From NCBI RefSeq assembly GCF_003993795.1, contig NZ_RWKV01000008.1:248001-312000 (forward strand): a stretch of DNA of 64,000 nt. The letters are read 5' to 3'. The DNA comes from Aquabacter cavernae (GTDB lineage Bacteria > Pseudomonadota > Alphaproteobacteria > Rhizobiales > Xanthobacteraceae). Position 1 is the stretch's first letter. Every line of letters starts with the position of its first letter. Shown one piece after another: positions 53,494-61,971 of this stretch. The position numbers and the translations under genes are program-made. The notes under the pieces were generated by a model. The model had not been told where the DNA came from, did no database searches, and was given only the letters and a program-made list of their open reading frames with translations.

Positions 53494-54804
53494 ATGGCAT
53501 CGCATGATGCGACCCGTTCCTCCGCGGAGGACAACACCCGCTTCTTTTCCGCTCCCCTCGCGGAGACCGACGCCGAGATCGCGGCCGCCATCTCCGCCGA
53601 GCTGGGTCGCCAGCGTGGCGAGATCGAGCTGATCGCCTCGGAGAACATCGTTTCGCGCGCGGTGCTGGAAGCCCAGGGCTCGGTGCTCACCAATAAGTAC
53701 GCCGAAGGCTATCCGGGCCGTCGCTATTATGGCGGCTGCCAGTTCGTGGACGTGGCCGAGAACCTCGCCATTGAGCGCGCCAAGAAGCTGTTCGGCTGCG
53801 CCTTCGCCAATGTGCAGCCCAATTCCGGCAGCCAGGCGAACCAGGGTGTGTTCTTCGCGCTGCTCCAGCCGGGCGACACCTATCTCGGCCTCAACCTCGC
53901 GGCGGGCGGCCACCTGACCCACGGCTCGCCGGTGAACATGTCCGGCAAGTGGTTCAAGGCGGTTCCCTATGGCGTGCGCGAGGACGACCAGCGCATCGAC
54001 TATGCCGAGGTGGCGCGCCTCGCGGACGAGCACAAGCCCAAGCTGATCGTGGCGGGCGGCTCGGCCTATCCGCGCGTGATCGACTTCGCCAAGATGCGCG
54101 AGATCGCCGACAGCGTGGGCGCCAAGCTCATGGTGGACATGGCCCATTTCGCGGGCCTCGTGGCGGGTGGCGCTCATCCCAGCCCCTTCCCCCACGCCCA
54201 TGTGGTGACCACCACCACCCACAAGACCCTGCGCGGCCCGCGCGGCGGCATGATCCTCACCAATGACGAGGACATCGCCAAGAAGGTCAATTCTGCCATC
54301 TTCCCGGGCATCCAGGGCGGCCCGCTCATGCATGTGATCGCGGCGAAGGCGGTGGCCTTCGGCGAGGCGCTGCGCCCCGAGTTCAAGATCTACGCGAAGA
54401 ACGTGGTGGAGAACGCCAAGGCCCTGGCCGAGACCCTGCGCGGCCACGGCTTCGCTATTGTCTCCGGCGGCACCGACACCCACCTCATGCTGGTGGACCT
54501 GCGCCCCAAGAACCTCAACGGCAAGGTGTCCGAGGCGGCTCTCGGCCGCGCGCATATCACCACCAACAAGAACGGCATCCCGTTCGACCCCGCCAAGCCC
54601 GCCATCACGTCCGGCGTGCGGCTCGGTACCCCGGCCTGCACCACGCGCGGCTTTGGCGTGAAGGAGTTCCAGCAGGTGGGCGATATGATCGCCGAGGTGC
54701 TGGGCGTCCTCTCGCAAAAGGGGGTGGACGAAGATAGTCTGGTTGAGCAGGCGGTTCGGCAGAAGGTGGCGAGCCTTCTGGATCGCTTCCCCATCTACGG
54801 CTGA
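53494..54804 (+). CDS. glyA: Serine hydroxymethyltransferase
   Basis: A 436-residue PLP enzyme interconverting serine and glycine with tetrahydrofolate. [20 protein letters not shown], the PLP lysine in [17 protein letters not shown] and [15 protein letters not shown] are hallmarks. It produces methylene-tetrahydrofolate, the same C1 carrier formed by the methylated-amine pathway at the start of the window. It begins the conserved glyA-nrdR-ribD cluster; nrdR follows after 24 bp. Confidence 0.96.
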   Translation: MASHDATRSSAEDNTRFFSAPLAETDAEIAAAISAELGRQRGEIELIASENIVSRAVLEAQGSVLTNKYAEGYPGRRYYGGCQFVDVAENLAIERAKKLFGCAFANVQPNSGSQANQGVFFALLQPGDTYLGLNLAAGGHLTHGSPVNMSGKWFKAVPYGVREDDQRIDYAEVARLADEHKPKLIVAGGSAYPRVIDFAKMREIADSVGAKLMVDMAHFAGLVAGGAHPSPFPHAHVVTTTTHKTLRGPRGGMILTNDEDIAKKVNSAIFPGIQGGPLMHVIAAKAVAFGEALRPEFKIYAKNVVENAKALAETLRGHGFAIVSGGTDTHLMLVDLRPKNLNGKVSEAALGRAHITTNKNGIPFDPAKPAITSGVRLGTPACTTRGFGVKEFQQVGDMIAEVLGVLSQKGVDEDSLVEQAVRQKVASLLDRFPIYG

Positions 54805-54828
54805 GCGGGGCGCCGGAAGGGCGAAACG

Positions 54829-55317
54829 ATGCGCTGTCCCTATTGCGGGCATGAAGATACTCAGGTCCGCGACAGCCGCCCTACCGAGGATGACACCGCC
54901 ATCCGCCGTCGGCGGGTGTGCCCCCATTGCAATGGCCGCTTCACCACCTTCGAGCGCGTTCAGCTTCGCGAGCTGACAGTGGTGAAGCGCTCCGGCCGCC
55001 GCGAGCGGTTCGACCGGGAGAAGCTGGCCCGTTCCGTGGCCACCGCCTTGCGCAAGCGGGTGGACGAACCGGACACCGTCGACGCCCTGGTCTCCCGCGT
55101 GGTGCGGGGCCTCGAAAAGGTCGATACCGACATTCCCACCGAATATATCGGTGAGATGGTCATGAACGAGCTGAAGCGCATCGACGATGTCGCCTATGTG
55201 CGCTTCGCCTCGGTCTACCGGAATTTCCGCGAGGCCAAGGATTTCGAGAGCGTGCTGGACGAATTGGCCGCCGACCGGCCGTCCGGGGCGCCGGTCAAAC
55301 CCCGGCGTCCGGAATGA
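54829..55317 (+). CDS. nrdR: Transcriptional repressor NrdR
   Basis: A 162-residue regulator of ribonucleotide reductase genes. Zinc-ribbon cysteines Cys3, Cys6, Cys31 and Cys34 (MRCPYCG...[12 protein letters not shown]) are followed by an ATP-cone domain ([20 protein letters not shown]). The length is normal. Its TGA overlaps the ribD ATG (ATGA), indicating coupled translation. No NrdR box or nrd gene is present in the window. Confidence 0.95.
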   Translation: MRCPYCGHEDTQVRDSRPTEDDTAIRRRRVCPHCNGRFTTFERVQLRELTVVKRSGRRERFDREKLARSVATALRKRVDEPDTVDALVSRVVRGLEKVDTDIPTEYIGEMVMNELKRIDDVAYVRFASVYRNFREAKDFESVLDELAADRPSGAPVKPRRPE

Positions 55318-56456
55318 GCCTTCTCTCCGCCTTTGCCGTCACCACCCCGGAAGAGGATGAGCGCCTGATGGCGCGCGCGCTTTCGTTGGGGCAGGCGGGT
55401 CTCGGGCGCACCTGGCCCAATCCCTCTGTTGGAGCGGTGGTGGTGGTCCAGGGGGAAGACGGGCCGCGCATCGTGGGTGAGGCGCTCACGGCGGAAGCCG
55501 GGCGCCCCCATGCCGAGCCCCTGGCGCTCGCCAAGGCCGGCGATGCCGCGCGAGGCGCGACGCTCTATGTGACCCTGGAGCCCTGTTCCCATTTCGGCCG
55601 CACACCGCCCTGCGCGGATGCGGTGATCGCCTCCGGCATCCGCCGGGTGGTGGCCGCCATCGAGGATCCCGATCGCCGGGTGCGCGGGCGGGGCGTCGCG
55701 CGCATGCGGGCGGCGGGCATCTGGGTCACCGTGGGCGTGGGCGCGGAACAGGCCCTCATCGACCATGCGGGCCATATCAGCCGCGTCACCCGCGCGCGGC
55801 CCCATGTGCTGCTCAAGATGGCGGTTTCGGCGGACGGCAAGGCCGGGCTGCCCGGCCCCGCGCCCGCTGTCATTACGGGCCCCGAGGCGCGCGAGAAGGT
55901 GCATCTCATGCGCGCCTTCTCCGACGCCATCATGGTGGGCATCGGCACGGCGCTGGCGGACGATCCGCAATTGACGGTCCGCGTGCCGGGCCTGGAGGAC
56001 CGCTCGCCGGTGCGGATCGTGCTGGACAGCGAGCTGCGCCTGCCGCCGGGCGGGCGCCTTGCCCGGTCCGCGGGGCAGGTGCCGCTTTGGGTGATCGGCG
56101 CGGAGGATGCGCCGCTGGAGCGGGAGAAAGCCCTGGTGGACCTGGGCGTGGAGGTCCTGCGGGCCCCACGCGGCGGCGATGGGCGGCTCGACCTGGAAGC
56201 TGTGCTGAAGCTTCTGGGCCTGCTGGGCATTACGCGCCTCATGGCCGAAGGCGGCCCGCTCCTGGCGGCGGCCCTGCTGGAGGCCGGGTTGGTGGACGAG
56301 GTGGCCCTGTTCCAGGGGCCTTCGAGCCTGGGGCCGGAGGCGGTGGACGCCCTGGCCGGCCAGCCTTTGCAGCGCCTGACGGACCCCGTGGGATTCGCCC
56401 GGGTGGAGCAGGGACTCGTGGGGGCAGACCGCTTCTCGCGCCTGCGGCGCCTCTAA
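55314..56456 (+). CDS. ribD: Bifunctional riboflavin deaminase/reductase RibD
   Basis: A 380-residue two-domain enzyme for the second and third steps of riboflavin synthesis. The deaminase domain has the zinc ligands in RPHAEPLAL and [13 protein letters not shown]; the reductase domain starts near [16 protein letters not shown] and ends with [19 protein letters not shown]. The length is typical. It is coupled to nrdR upstream but separated from ribE by an inserted diguanylate cyclase gene, breaking the usual ribD-ribE adjacency. Confidence 0.95.
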   Translation: MSLLSAFAVTTPEEDERLMARALSLGQAGLGRTWPNPSVGAVVVVQGEDGPRIVGEALTAEAGRPHAEPLALAKAGDAARGATLYVTLEPCSHFGRTPPCADAVIASGIRRVVAAIEDPDRRVRGRGVARMRAAGIWVTVGVGAEQALIDHAGHISRVTRARPHVLLKMAVSADGKAGLPGPAPAVITGPEAREKVHLMRAFSDAIMVGIGTALADDPQLTVRVPGLEDRSPVRIVLDSELRLPPGGRLARSAGQVPLWVIGAEDAPLEREKALVDLGVEVLRAPRGGDGRLDLEAVLKLLGLLGITRLMAEGGPLLAAALLEAGLVDEVALFQGPSSLGPEAVDALAGQPLQRLTDPVGFARVEQGLVGADRFSRLRRL

Positions 56457-56510
56457 CATCCCCGTGTTTCTCAACCGCGCAGGTTGTATCCCGTTCCATA
56501 GCTCTGTTGC

Positions 56511-56537
56511 AGTTTGAAAATCATTATTTTTCAAACT
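56511..56537. other. AT-rich stem-loop between ribD and the diguanylate cyclase gene
   Basis: AGTTTGAAAA (56511-56520) and TTTTCAAACT (56528-56537) pair perfectly around 7 nt, followed by TTT. It could be a weak terminator after ribD or an operator for the next gene. Confidence 0.5.
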
Positions 56538-56699
56538 TTTGGGATCGAGGGCCGTTCGGTCTCCGCGCCTCGGTGGCATGCAGGTGCGGCATGCACGCCT
56601 TAGGGTAGCTTGCTAAGGTTCCCTTTTTATATCAGCCTGACCTTGGGAGAGGGAACGTACACATGTTGCCGTGAGCAATGATCCTGAGGAGGGCTTGAG

Positions 56700-57626
56700 A
56701 TGGCGGGATTGTATTCCGATGTTTCATCCGTTTCCAATTGGGACCTGGTTCGTCGAGCCAAGTACTCTGTAGCCTGCCGTATATTCGGTGTTTTTTTCGC
56801 TGCCATCCACTTACCTCTCATTGCGTTAATCGTATATCTGTTTTTCAGCCATTCAGTTGAGAAGAGTGTTGCCGTCGGCGTGTTGCTTTGCGCGACTCTG
56901 CTTGGCGTGGCCATTTCGCTTTTCGCGACGTTTCGCATGCTGCGTCCGATCGCTGAGATCGTGCGGGCCATCGATGTCTATCGCACCAGCAAGCGGGTCG
57001 TTCGGCTCAGCCGGGGGGCGCCGCATGATGTGTCCCGCCTGTCCAATCAGGTCGAGCAGTTGCTGCACGACATGAATGAGCTGATCGACGATCTGCAGCG
57101 CAAGGCCAGCACGGACGAGCTGACCGGCCTCATGAACCGCCGTGCCTTGTTCGAGCACCATGCCAACCTGTTCGAGCGGGCGCGGCGCGACCGGTCCATG
57201 CTGGCGGTGGCCATGTTCGATCTCGACCACTTCAAGCGGCTGAACGACACCTATGGCCACGAAATGGGCGACCGGGTGCTGTTCGGCGTGGCCGAGACGG
57301 TGCGCGCCAATCTGCGCCCCTATGATCTATTGGGCCGGATCGGCGGCGAGGAATTCTGCGTGATCATGCCGTTGGACGATCCACGGGACGTGGAACCGGC
57401 CATTGACCGGCTGCGGCTTGCCATCAGCCGCCTGGAAATCGCGCCGCTCCGGCCAGGCAGCATCACGGCGAGCTTCGGCGCCGCTGTGGCCATGCCGGAC
57501 AATGCCGGCCTCTCCGTGCTGATGCGGTTGGCGGATGGCGCGCTCTATGACTCCAAGCGGGCCGGGCGGAACCGCGGCACCGTGGTGTTTCCCGGCACGA
57601 GCGTCCGGAACATGCAGTCCCAGTAA
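56700..57626 (+). CDS. Membrane-bound diguanylate cyclase
   Basis: A 308-residue c-di-GMP synthase. Two hydrophobic helices (about residues 28-50 and 56-78) are followed by a HAMP-like linker and a coiled stretch, then a full GGDEF domain. DELTGLMNRRALFEHH and FDLDHFKRLNDTYGHEMGD precede the active-site GGEEF (215-219). The inhibitory I-site RPYD sits exactly five residues before it, so product inhibition is likely. The first 100 codons and the 240 bp upstream are clearly lower in G+C than the surrounding rib genes. It interrupts the ribD-ribE order. Confidence 0.92.
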   Translation: MAGLYSDVSSVSNWDLVRRAKYSVACRIFGVFFAAIHLPLIALIVYLFFSHSVEKSVAVGVLLCATLLGVAISLFATFRMLRPIAEIVRAIDVYRTSKRVVRLSRGAPHDVSRLSNQVEQLLHDMNELIDDLQRKASTDELTGLMNRRALFEHHANLFERARRDRSMLAVAMFDLDHFKRLNDTYGHEMGDRVLFGVAETVRANLRPYDLLGRIGGEEFCVIMPLDDPRDVEPAIDRLRLAISRLEIAPLRPGSITASFGAAVAMPDNAGLSVLMRLADGALYDSKRAGRNRGTVVFPGTSVRNMQSQ

Positions 57627-57793
57627 GAGCGGGCAGGGGGAGGGGCACATACGTGCATCCCTTCCATGCCCGCAGCGCATCGACAAAGTGCCCCCGATGG
57701 GCCAAGTAAGGCGGGAAAAGCAGGCGCGCCGGGAACGGCGTGTCCTTTTGCTTCGGCGGCACAAGCCACCGGAGCCGCCATCGGTGGGTCATC

Positions 57794-58408
57794 ATGTTCA
57801 CAGGCATTGTCAGCGACCTCGGGCGGATCATGGATGTTGCCGCCCATAACGAGGTGCGCACGCTCACCATCGCCACGGGCTATGCGGCGTCCACCATCGA
57901 TATCGGCGCCTCCATCGCGTGCTCGGGCGTGTGCCTCACCGTCACCTCCGTGCATGAGGGCGGGCCGCTGGGCACGCTGTTCACCGTGGATGCGGCCCCC
58001 GAGACGCTGGCCATCACCACGGCCGCCGTCTGGACCGAGGGGCGCAGGCTCAATCTGGAGCGGGCGCTCGCCATGGGGGCGGAGCTGGGCGGGCATCTGG
58101 TGACCGGCCATGTGGATGCGGCCGTCCCCGTGATTTCGCGCGAAGACCTTGGCGAGACCAGTCGTTTCGTGTTCGAGGCGCCGGACGCGCTCGCCCGCTT
58201 CATCGCGGCCAAGGGCTCGGTCTGCCTCGACGGCACCTCGCTCACGGTCAATACGGTGGAGGGCAACCGCTTCTCCTGCCTGCTCATCCCCCATACCCTG
58301 GCGGTGACCACATGGGGCGATGTGGGCGCCGGAGACCGGGTCAATCTGGAAGTCGATCTGATGGCGCGCTATGCGGCGCGCCTTGCGGAGTTCCCCCGGG
58401 GCGAGTAA
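57794..58408 (+). CDS. ribE: Riboflavin synthase alpha chain
   Basis: A 204-residue riboflavin synthase with the two-fold lumazine-binding repeat: [12 protein letters not shown] opens the first half, and [17 protein letters not shown] the second. [12 protein letters not shown] and [15 protein letters not shown] are the paired substrate loops. ATG 57794 is fixed by the universal MFTGI start. The 167 bp upstream show no FMN riboswitch consensus. ribH follows after 28 bp. Confidence 0.95.
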   Translation: MFTGIVSDLGRIMDVAAHNEVRTLTIATGYAASTIDIGASIACSGVCLTVTSVHEGGPLGTLFTVDAAPETLAITTAAVWTEGRRLNLERALAMGAELGGHLVTGHVDAAVPVISREDLGETSRFVFEAPDALARFIAAKGSVCLDGTSLTVNTVEGNRFSCLLIPHTLAVTTWGDVGAGDRVNLEVDLMARYAARLAEFPRGE

Positions 58409-58436
58409 CCCCTCGGCGAGTTCAGGAGATTTTTGC

Positions 58437-58922
58437 ATGGTGACCACCAGCCGCGAGCATGCGGACGCGGAGCCCGTTCCGGGCGCGCGCGTGCTTATCG
58501 TCGAGGGACGCTATTATGAGGCGCTGGCGGACGAGTTGCTCTCCGGCGCGCGGGCCGCGCTGGAGGCCGCCGGGGCAGAGGTGGAGGTGGTGACGGTTCC
58601 GGGCGCGCTGGAAGTGCCCATCGCCGCCGAGATCGCGCTGGAAGGCGCCGAGCTGGAAGGCCGTCCGTTCGAGGCGGTGGTTGCGCTCGGCTGCGTCATC
58701 CGGGGCGAGACCTATCATTTCGAGATCGTGGCCGGTGAATCCGCCCGCGCGCTCATGGATCTGGGCCTCGGGCTCGGCCTGCCGCTGGGCAACGGCATCC
58801 TCACCGTGGATACCGAGGCGCAGGCCTGGGAGCGTGCCCGTGTCACCGAGGGCAACAAGGGCGGGGGCGCGGCCCTTGCGGCGCTGTCGCTGCTGCGCCT
58901 CAAGCGGCGGGTGGCGCCATGA
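58437..58922 (+). CDS. ribH: 6,7-dimethyl-8-ribityllumazine synthase
   Basis: A 161-residue lumazine synthase that builds the substrate of Rib[33 protein letters not shown] and [20 protein letters not shown] are conserved; the latter holds the phosphate-binding and catalytic His region. CAGGAG 8 nt upstream supports ATG 58437. The stop overlaps the nusB start (ATGA). Confidence 0.95.
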   Translation: MVTTSREHADAEPVPGARVLIVEGRYYEALADELLSGARAALEAAGAEVEVVTVPGALEVPIAAEIALEGAELEGRPFEAVVALGCVIRGETYHFEIVAGESARALMDLGLGLGLPLGNGILTVDTEAQAWERARVTEGNKGGGAALAALSLLRLKRRVAP

Positions 58923-59428
58923 GCGAAGGCCCGAAACCCGATCTCGCCAAGGTTGAGATCCCCAAGCCCATGCGCAAGAGCGCGGCCCGGCTTGCCAGCG
59001 TGCAGGCGCTCTACCAGATGGATGTCGCCGCGACGCCGCTGTCGGAAATCTTCGCCCAGTTCGAGGCCTTCTGGCTCGGGCAGGAAGTGGAGGGGATGCA
59101 GTTCCCCGAAGCCGACCGGCGCCTGTTCCGCGACGTGGTGGAAGGCGTGCTGCGCGAGCAGCGCCGCATCGATCCCATGGTGGACAAGGCTCTGTCCGAA
59201 GGCTGGCCGCTGCGCCGGGTGGAGACGGTGCTGCGCGCCTGCCTGCGCGCGGGTGCCTATGAGCTGCTGGGCCGTCCCGATGTGCCCGCCCGCGTGGTCA
59301 TCGCCGAATATGTGAACGTCGCCGGTGCGTTCCTGGACAAGGATGAGACCGGCATGGTGAACGCCGTGCTCGATGCGCTGGCCCGCGACCTGCGGGCGGC
59401 GGAGTTCTCCCGGCCGGGAGCCGCCTGA
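58919..59428 (+). CDS. nusB: Transcription antitermination factor NusB
   Basis: A 169-residue all-helical protein that with NusE binds boxA RNA for rRNA antitermination. [19 protein letters not shown] and [20 protein letters not shown] are the conserved RNA-binding and C-terminal segments. It overlaps ribH by 4 bp, and thiL follows at once, the usual order in alphaproteobacteria. Confidence 0.95.
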   Translation: MSEGPKPDLAKVEIPKPMRKSAARLASVQALYQMDVAATPLSEIFAQFEAFWLGQEVEGMQFPEADRRLFRDVVEGVLREQRRIDPMVDKALSEGWPLRRVETVLRACLRAGAYELLGRPDVPARVVIAEYVNVAGAFLDKDETGMVNAVLDALARDLRAAEFSRPGAA

Positions 59429-59429
59429 C

Positions 59430-60425
59430 ATGGACGGCGGGCGCTCGGGCGAGGATGCGTTCATCGCCCGCTTCCTGCGCCCGCTCGCCTCTGCCCCCGG
59501 CGCCCTCGGCCTTCTGGATGATGCCGCGCTTCTCACCCCGCCCGCCGGCATGCAGCTTGTCCTCACCAAGGACGCGCTGGTGGCGGGCGTTCACTTCTTT
59601 CCCGACGATCCGCCCGACACCATCGCCCGCAAGGCGCTGGGCGTGAACCTCTCCGACCTTGCCGCCAAAGGCGCCGTGCCGCTGGGAGCGCTGCTGGCGC
59701 TTGCCATGCCCGAGGGTGTGGGGGAGCCTTGGATGGAGGCGTTCGCCATCGGCCTCGGGGAAGCCTTGAGCGAGGCCGACTGCGCGCTTCTGGGCGGGGA
59801 CACGGTGCGCACGCCCGGTCCGCTCACCCTTTCGATCACGGCTTTAGGAGGCGTGCCGGCGGGCAGCTTCGTGCCGCGCACCGGCGCCCGGCCGGACGAG
59901 GCGATCCTGGTGTCCGGCACCATCGGCGATGCCGCCTTGGGGCTGCTGCTGCGCCTCGATCTGGAGCGGCCGGGATTCGCGCCGCTGGTCTCGGCGCAGC
60001 GCGCCCATCTGCAGCGGCGCTATCTGGTCCCCGAGCCGCGCCTGGCCCTGGCGCCGCTGCTGCGCACCCATGCCAGCGCGGCCATGGATGTGTCGGACGG
60101 CCTCGTGGGGGACATCGCCAAGATGCTGGCCGTCTCGGGCTGCGGCGGCGTGATCACGGCGACGGAGGTGCCGCTTTCGGGCGCGGCACGGGCGGCGGTG
60201 CATGCGGAGCCCGCTTTGCTGCGCGCGGCCCTTACGGGGGGCGATGACTACGAGATCGTCTGCACCGTCGCGCCTCACCATGTGGCGGATATGATCGTCG
60301 CGGCGGAAGTGGCGGGCATCAAGCTGACCCAGATCGGCGAGACCCGCGCCGTACCCGGCCTCACTGTCCTCGACGCGGCGGGCAACCTGCTGGACATGGG
60401 CACGGGCAGCTACAGCCATTTCTGA
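59430..60425 (+). CDS. thiL: Thiamine-monophosphate kinase
   Basis: A 331-residue ATP-dependent kinase making thiamine diphosphate. GLLDDAALLTPP and VLTKDALVAGVHFFPDDPP near the N-terminus form the metal and substrate loops, LLGGDTVRTPGPLTLSITAL is the core, and AAMDVSDGLVGDIAKMLA the second signature. The start lies 1 bp after the nusB stop. It ends the cluster; a bidirectional hairpin follows. Confidence 0.93.
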   Translation: MDGGRSGEDAFIARFLRPLASAPGALGLLDDAALLTPPAGMQLVLTKDALVAGVHFFPDDPPDTIARKALGVNLSDLAAKGAVPLGALLALAMPEGVGEPWMEAFAIGLGEALSEADCALLGGDTVRTPGPLTLSITALGGVPAGSFVPRTGARPDEAILVSGTIGDAALGLLLRLDLERPGFAPLVSAQRAHLQRRYLVPEPRLALAPLLRTHASAAMDVSDGLVGDIAKMLAVSGCGGVITATEVPLSGAARAAVHAEPALLRAALTGGDDYEIVCTVAPHHVADMIVAAEVAGIKLTQIGETRAVPGLTVLDAAGNLLDMGTGSYSHF

Positions 60426-60507
60426 CGCCTGGGGCACCCGGGCCCGGCGACGGCGGGGTTCAAGGGCGCGCGACTCCGATCACGCGGTTGGGCCGTCCAA
60501 AAGAAAA

Positions 60508-60536
60508 CCCCGCCCGGTTTCCCGAGCGGGGCTTCT
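60508..60536. terminator. Bidirectional terminator between thiL and a convergent gene
   Basis: CCCCGCCCGG / CCGAGCGGGG with a short TTT loop. On the minus strand the stem is followed by TTTTCTTTT, so it is a strong terminator for the leftward gene at 60579. Confidence 0.85.
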
Positions 60537-60578
60537 GTCAGGAGAGGGTCATCAGGCCCTGTTCAAGCCTGAAGCCGA

Positions 60579-61121
60579 TCACCAGCCCGGACGGCAGTGC
60601 AGGCCGCCATACGGACCGCGCCAGCAATAGCCGCCGCCCCAACGCGGACCCCAGCCGGGGCCGTACCACCAGTCGATGAAGAGGCTGGCATTGGTGCCGC
60701 TCTTCGGCGCGTCGGGGCTCAGGGTCTTGTAGTTGTAGGTCAGCGTGTCGCCGTTGATGACCGGGTTGGTCAGCTCGACCACGGCGGTCACGGGCTTGCC
60801 GTCAACGGTCACCGCGAGGGTGGCGTTCGGCGGATCCTTCTCGAAGTCGCTCTTGCCGCTGGTCCAGAACTGCACGAAGGACGAGGTCGGCGCATCGCCG
60901 GTCATCCGCTCGGGACGGTCGGTGAACATCAGCGTCTGGGGCGCGACGCCCTTCAGGGTGATGGTCTTGTCGTCAACCGTCACGGAATCGGCCACCTGCA
61001 CGAACAGCCAGTTCGCGGGCTTCATGGGTTCCGCACCCGCAGGTATCGCGGGCGCCTGCGCGTTGGCGACGCCGACGGCGCCCACCAGGGCGATCAGCGC
61101 GCCATAGATAAAGGATTTCAT
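60579..61121 (-). CDS. Secreted protein of unknown function with a Trp/Gly-rich tail
   Basis: A 180-residue protein not assigned to any family. A clear signal peptide (MKSFIYGALIALVGAVGVAN, cut at NAQ/AP) precedes a beta-rich domain (NWLFVQVADSVTVDDKTITL, VAPQTLMFTDRPERMTG, ATLAVTVDGKPVTAVVEL). It ends in a tail rich in Trp, Gly, Pro and Cys (DWWYGPGWGPRWGG, then YCWRGPYGGLHCRPGW) whose paired cysteines could close a loop. It is transcribed alone: a strong terminator lies downstream and a 515-bp spacer upstream. A periplasmic or cell-surface role is likely. Confidence 0.75.
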   Translation of the reverse strand: MKSFIYGALIALVGAVGVANAQAPAIPAGAEPMKPANWLFVQVADSVTVDDKTITLKGVAPQTLMFTDRPERMTGDAPTSSFVQFWTSGKSDFEKDPPNATLAVTVDGKPVTAVVELTNPVINGDTLTYNYKTLSPDAPKSGTNASLFIDWWYGPGWGPRWGGGYCWRGPYGGLHCRPGW

Positions 61122-61385
61122 GGCTCAGTCTCCGGGCGGGGGTTTCGTTCCTCACCGCGGCGCAGACCATACCACCGCTTGTGCCCATTTCCAGCCCGAG
61201 TCGCCTGTTTGAACCAATTCAAAAGCATTAAATTTCGGACACGAAGGAAGTCGTCAAATTGCCGGAGAGTGGTCGCGCGGGTGAGAGAAACGATGACTTG
61301 AGCGTGCCGGATGTTGGTGCGGTAAATATTCGGGTGCGCGAAGTAATCGATCGATTTGGATAGATTGTAGCATTTCAATCCCGCC

Positions 61386-61487
61386 CTGGAGCGTTTCCAA
61401 GCGAAGTGTGAGGCGGTTCGCGTGAAGGAAACGCAAAAAATGCAAAGAGAGTGAGTGTTTCAGCGTTTTCATGAAAGGCTGAAACAC
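61386..61487. repeat. Composite palindromic element (Hyphomicrobiales intergenic repeat type)
   Basis: The first stem is GCGTTTCC (61391-61398) with GGAAACGC (61427-61434), enclosing AAGCGAAGTG and GGTTCGCGTGAAG. The second dyad is GTGTTTCAGC (61455-61464) with GCTGAAACAC (61478-61487), around an inner TTTCATGAAA palindrome. The motif series GAGCGTTT..AAGCGAAGTG..GGTTCGCGTGAAG..AAACGC is, from memory, common in intergenic spaces of rhizobia and relatives. Confidence 0.6.
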
Positions 61488-61574
61488 CCCAGCGGAAGCA
61501 GGGCTGTCGGAGAGCCGATCCTTCATAGGGAGCGCCCGGTCGCCTCCGGGGCGCGGATTTCCTCTCAAATGCAA

Positions 61575-61610
61575 GATGGCCGGCACCCGAAGGCCCGGCC
61601 ATCCCTTTCT
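61575..61610. terminator. Hairpin downstream of the SCP2-domain gene
   Basis: GATGGCCGG (61575-61583) and CCGGCCATC (61595-61603) pair perfectly; CCCTTTCT follows on the plus strand. It probably ends the leftward acyl-CoA dehydrogenase/SCP2 unit. Confidence 0.55.
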
Positions 61611-61636
61611 GTCCCGTTTGCGCCCTGGCGCAGCGT

Positions 61637-61945
61637 TCAGCCGTCCAGCAGGCCCGCGAGCTTCAGTGCCACGCCCTGCGACCCCTCCACCCGGAGGCGG
61701 CCGGTGGAGAAGGCGAGCATGGGGCCGATGCGTCCGGTGATCAGCTTCTCCAGCGTGTCGGAAGAGAGCTTCAGCACTGCTTCCGCCTCGCCCGTGCCTT
61801 CGGAGATGTCGGCGCCGGGGCCGGTGGCGTCCAGCACGATCGCCGTGCCGGAATCGGTCAGGTCGAAGCGCACGCGGTGGCCGAGGCCCGAAAGGGCGTC
61901 CGCGCGTTCACGCATGAGGTCGATAAGGGCAGAAGTCTCGGCCAT
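61637..61945 (-). CDS. SCP2 sterol-binding-domain protein
   Basis: A 102-residue stand-alone SCP2 domain, a small hydrophobic-pocket fold that can bind lipids or acyl-CoA. VRFDLTDSGTAIVLDATG, EAVLKLSSDTLEKLITGRIG and PMLAFSTGRLRVEGSQGVAL are typical. ATG 61945 lies 26 bp after the acyl-CoA dehydrogenase stop, so the two are almost certainly co-transcribed. An accessory role with the dehydrogenase's acyl-CoA substrates is an inference. Confidence 0.85.
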   Translation of the reverse strand: MAETSALIDLMRERADALSGLGHRVRFDLTDSGTAIVLDATGPGADISEGTGEAEAVLKLSSDTLEKLITGRIGPMLAFSTGRLRVEGSQGVALKLAGLLDG

Positions 61946-61971
61946 GGTCCCGCTTTCGTGGTGGTGAAGGG

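Larger units (their letters stand above)
61122..61636. other. Long AT-richer intergenic region
   Basis: 515 bp with the promoter of the secreted protein gene on the right-to-left strand, a dispersed palindromic element at 61386-61487, and a terminator-like hairpin at 61575. Short open frames are present on both strands but none has credible coding features. Confidence 0.5.

Noticed and set aside
57627..57793. FMN riboswitch before ribE
   Set aside because: The RFN element's conserved boxes could not be found in the 167-bp spacer, and none precedes ribD either.
61118..61586. Short minus-strand open frames in the 61.1-61.6 kb spacer
   Set aside because: They run through the palindromic repeat, lack ribosome-binding sites and show no coherent protein features.
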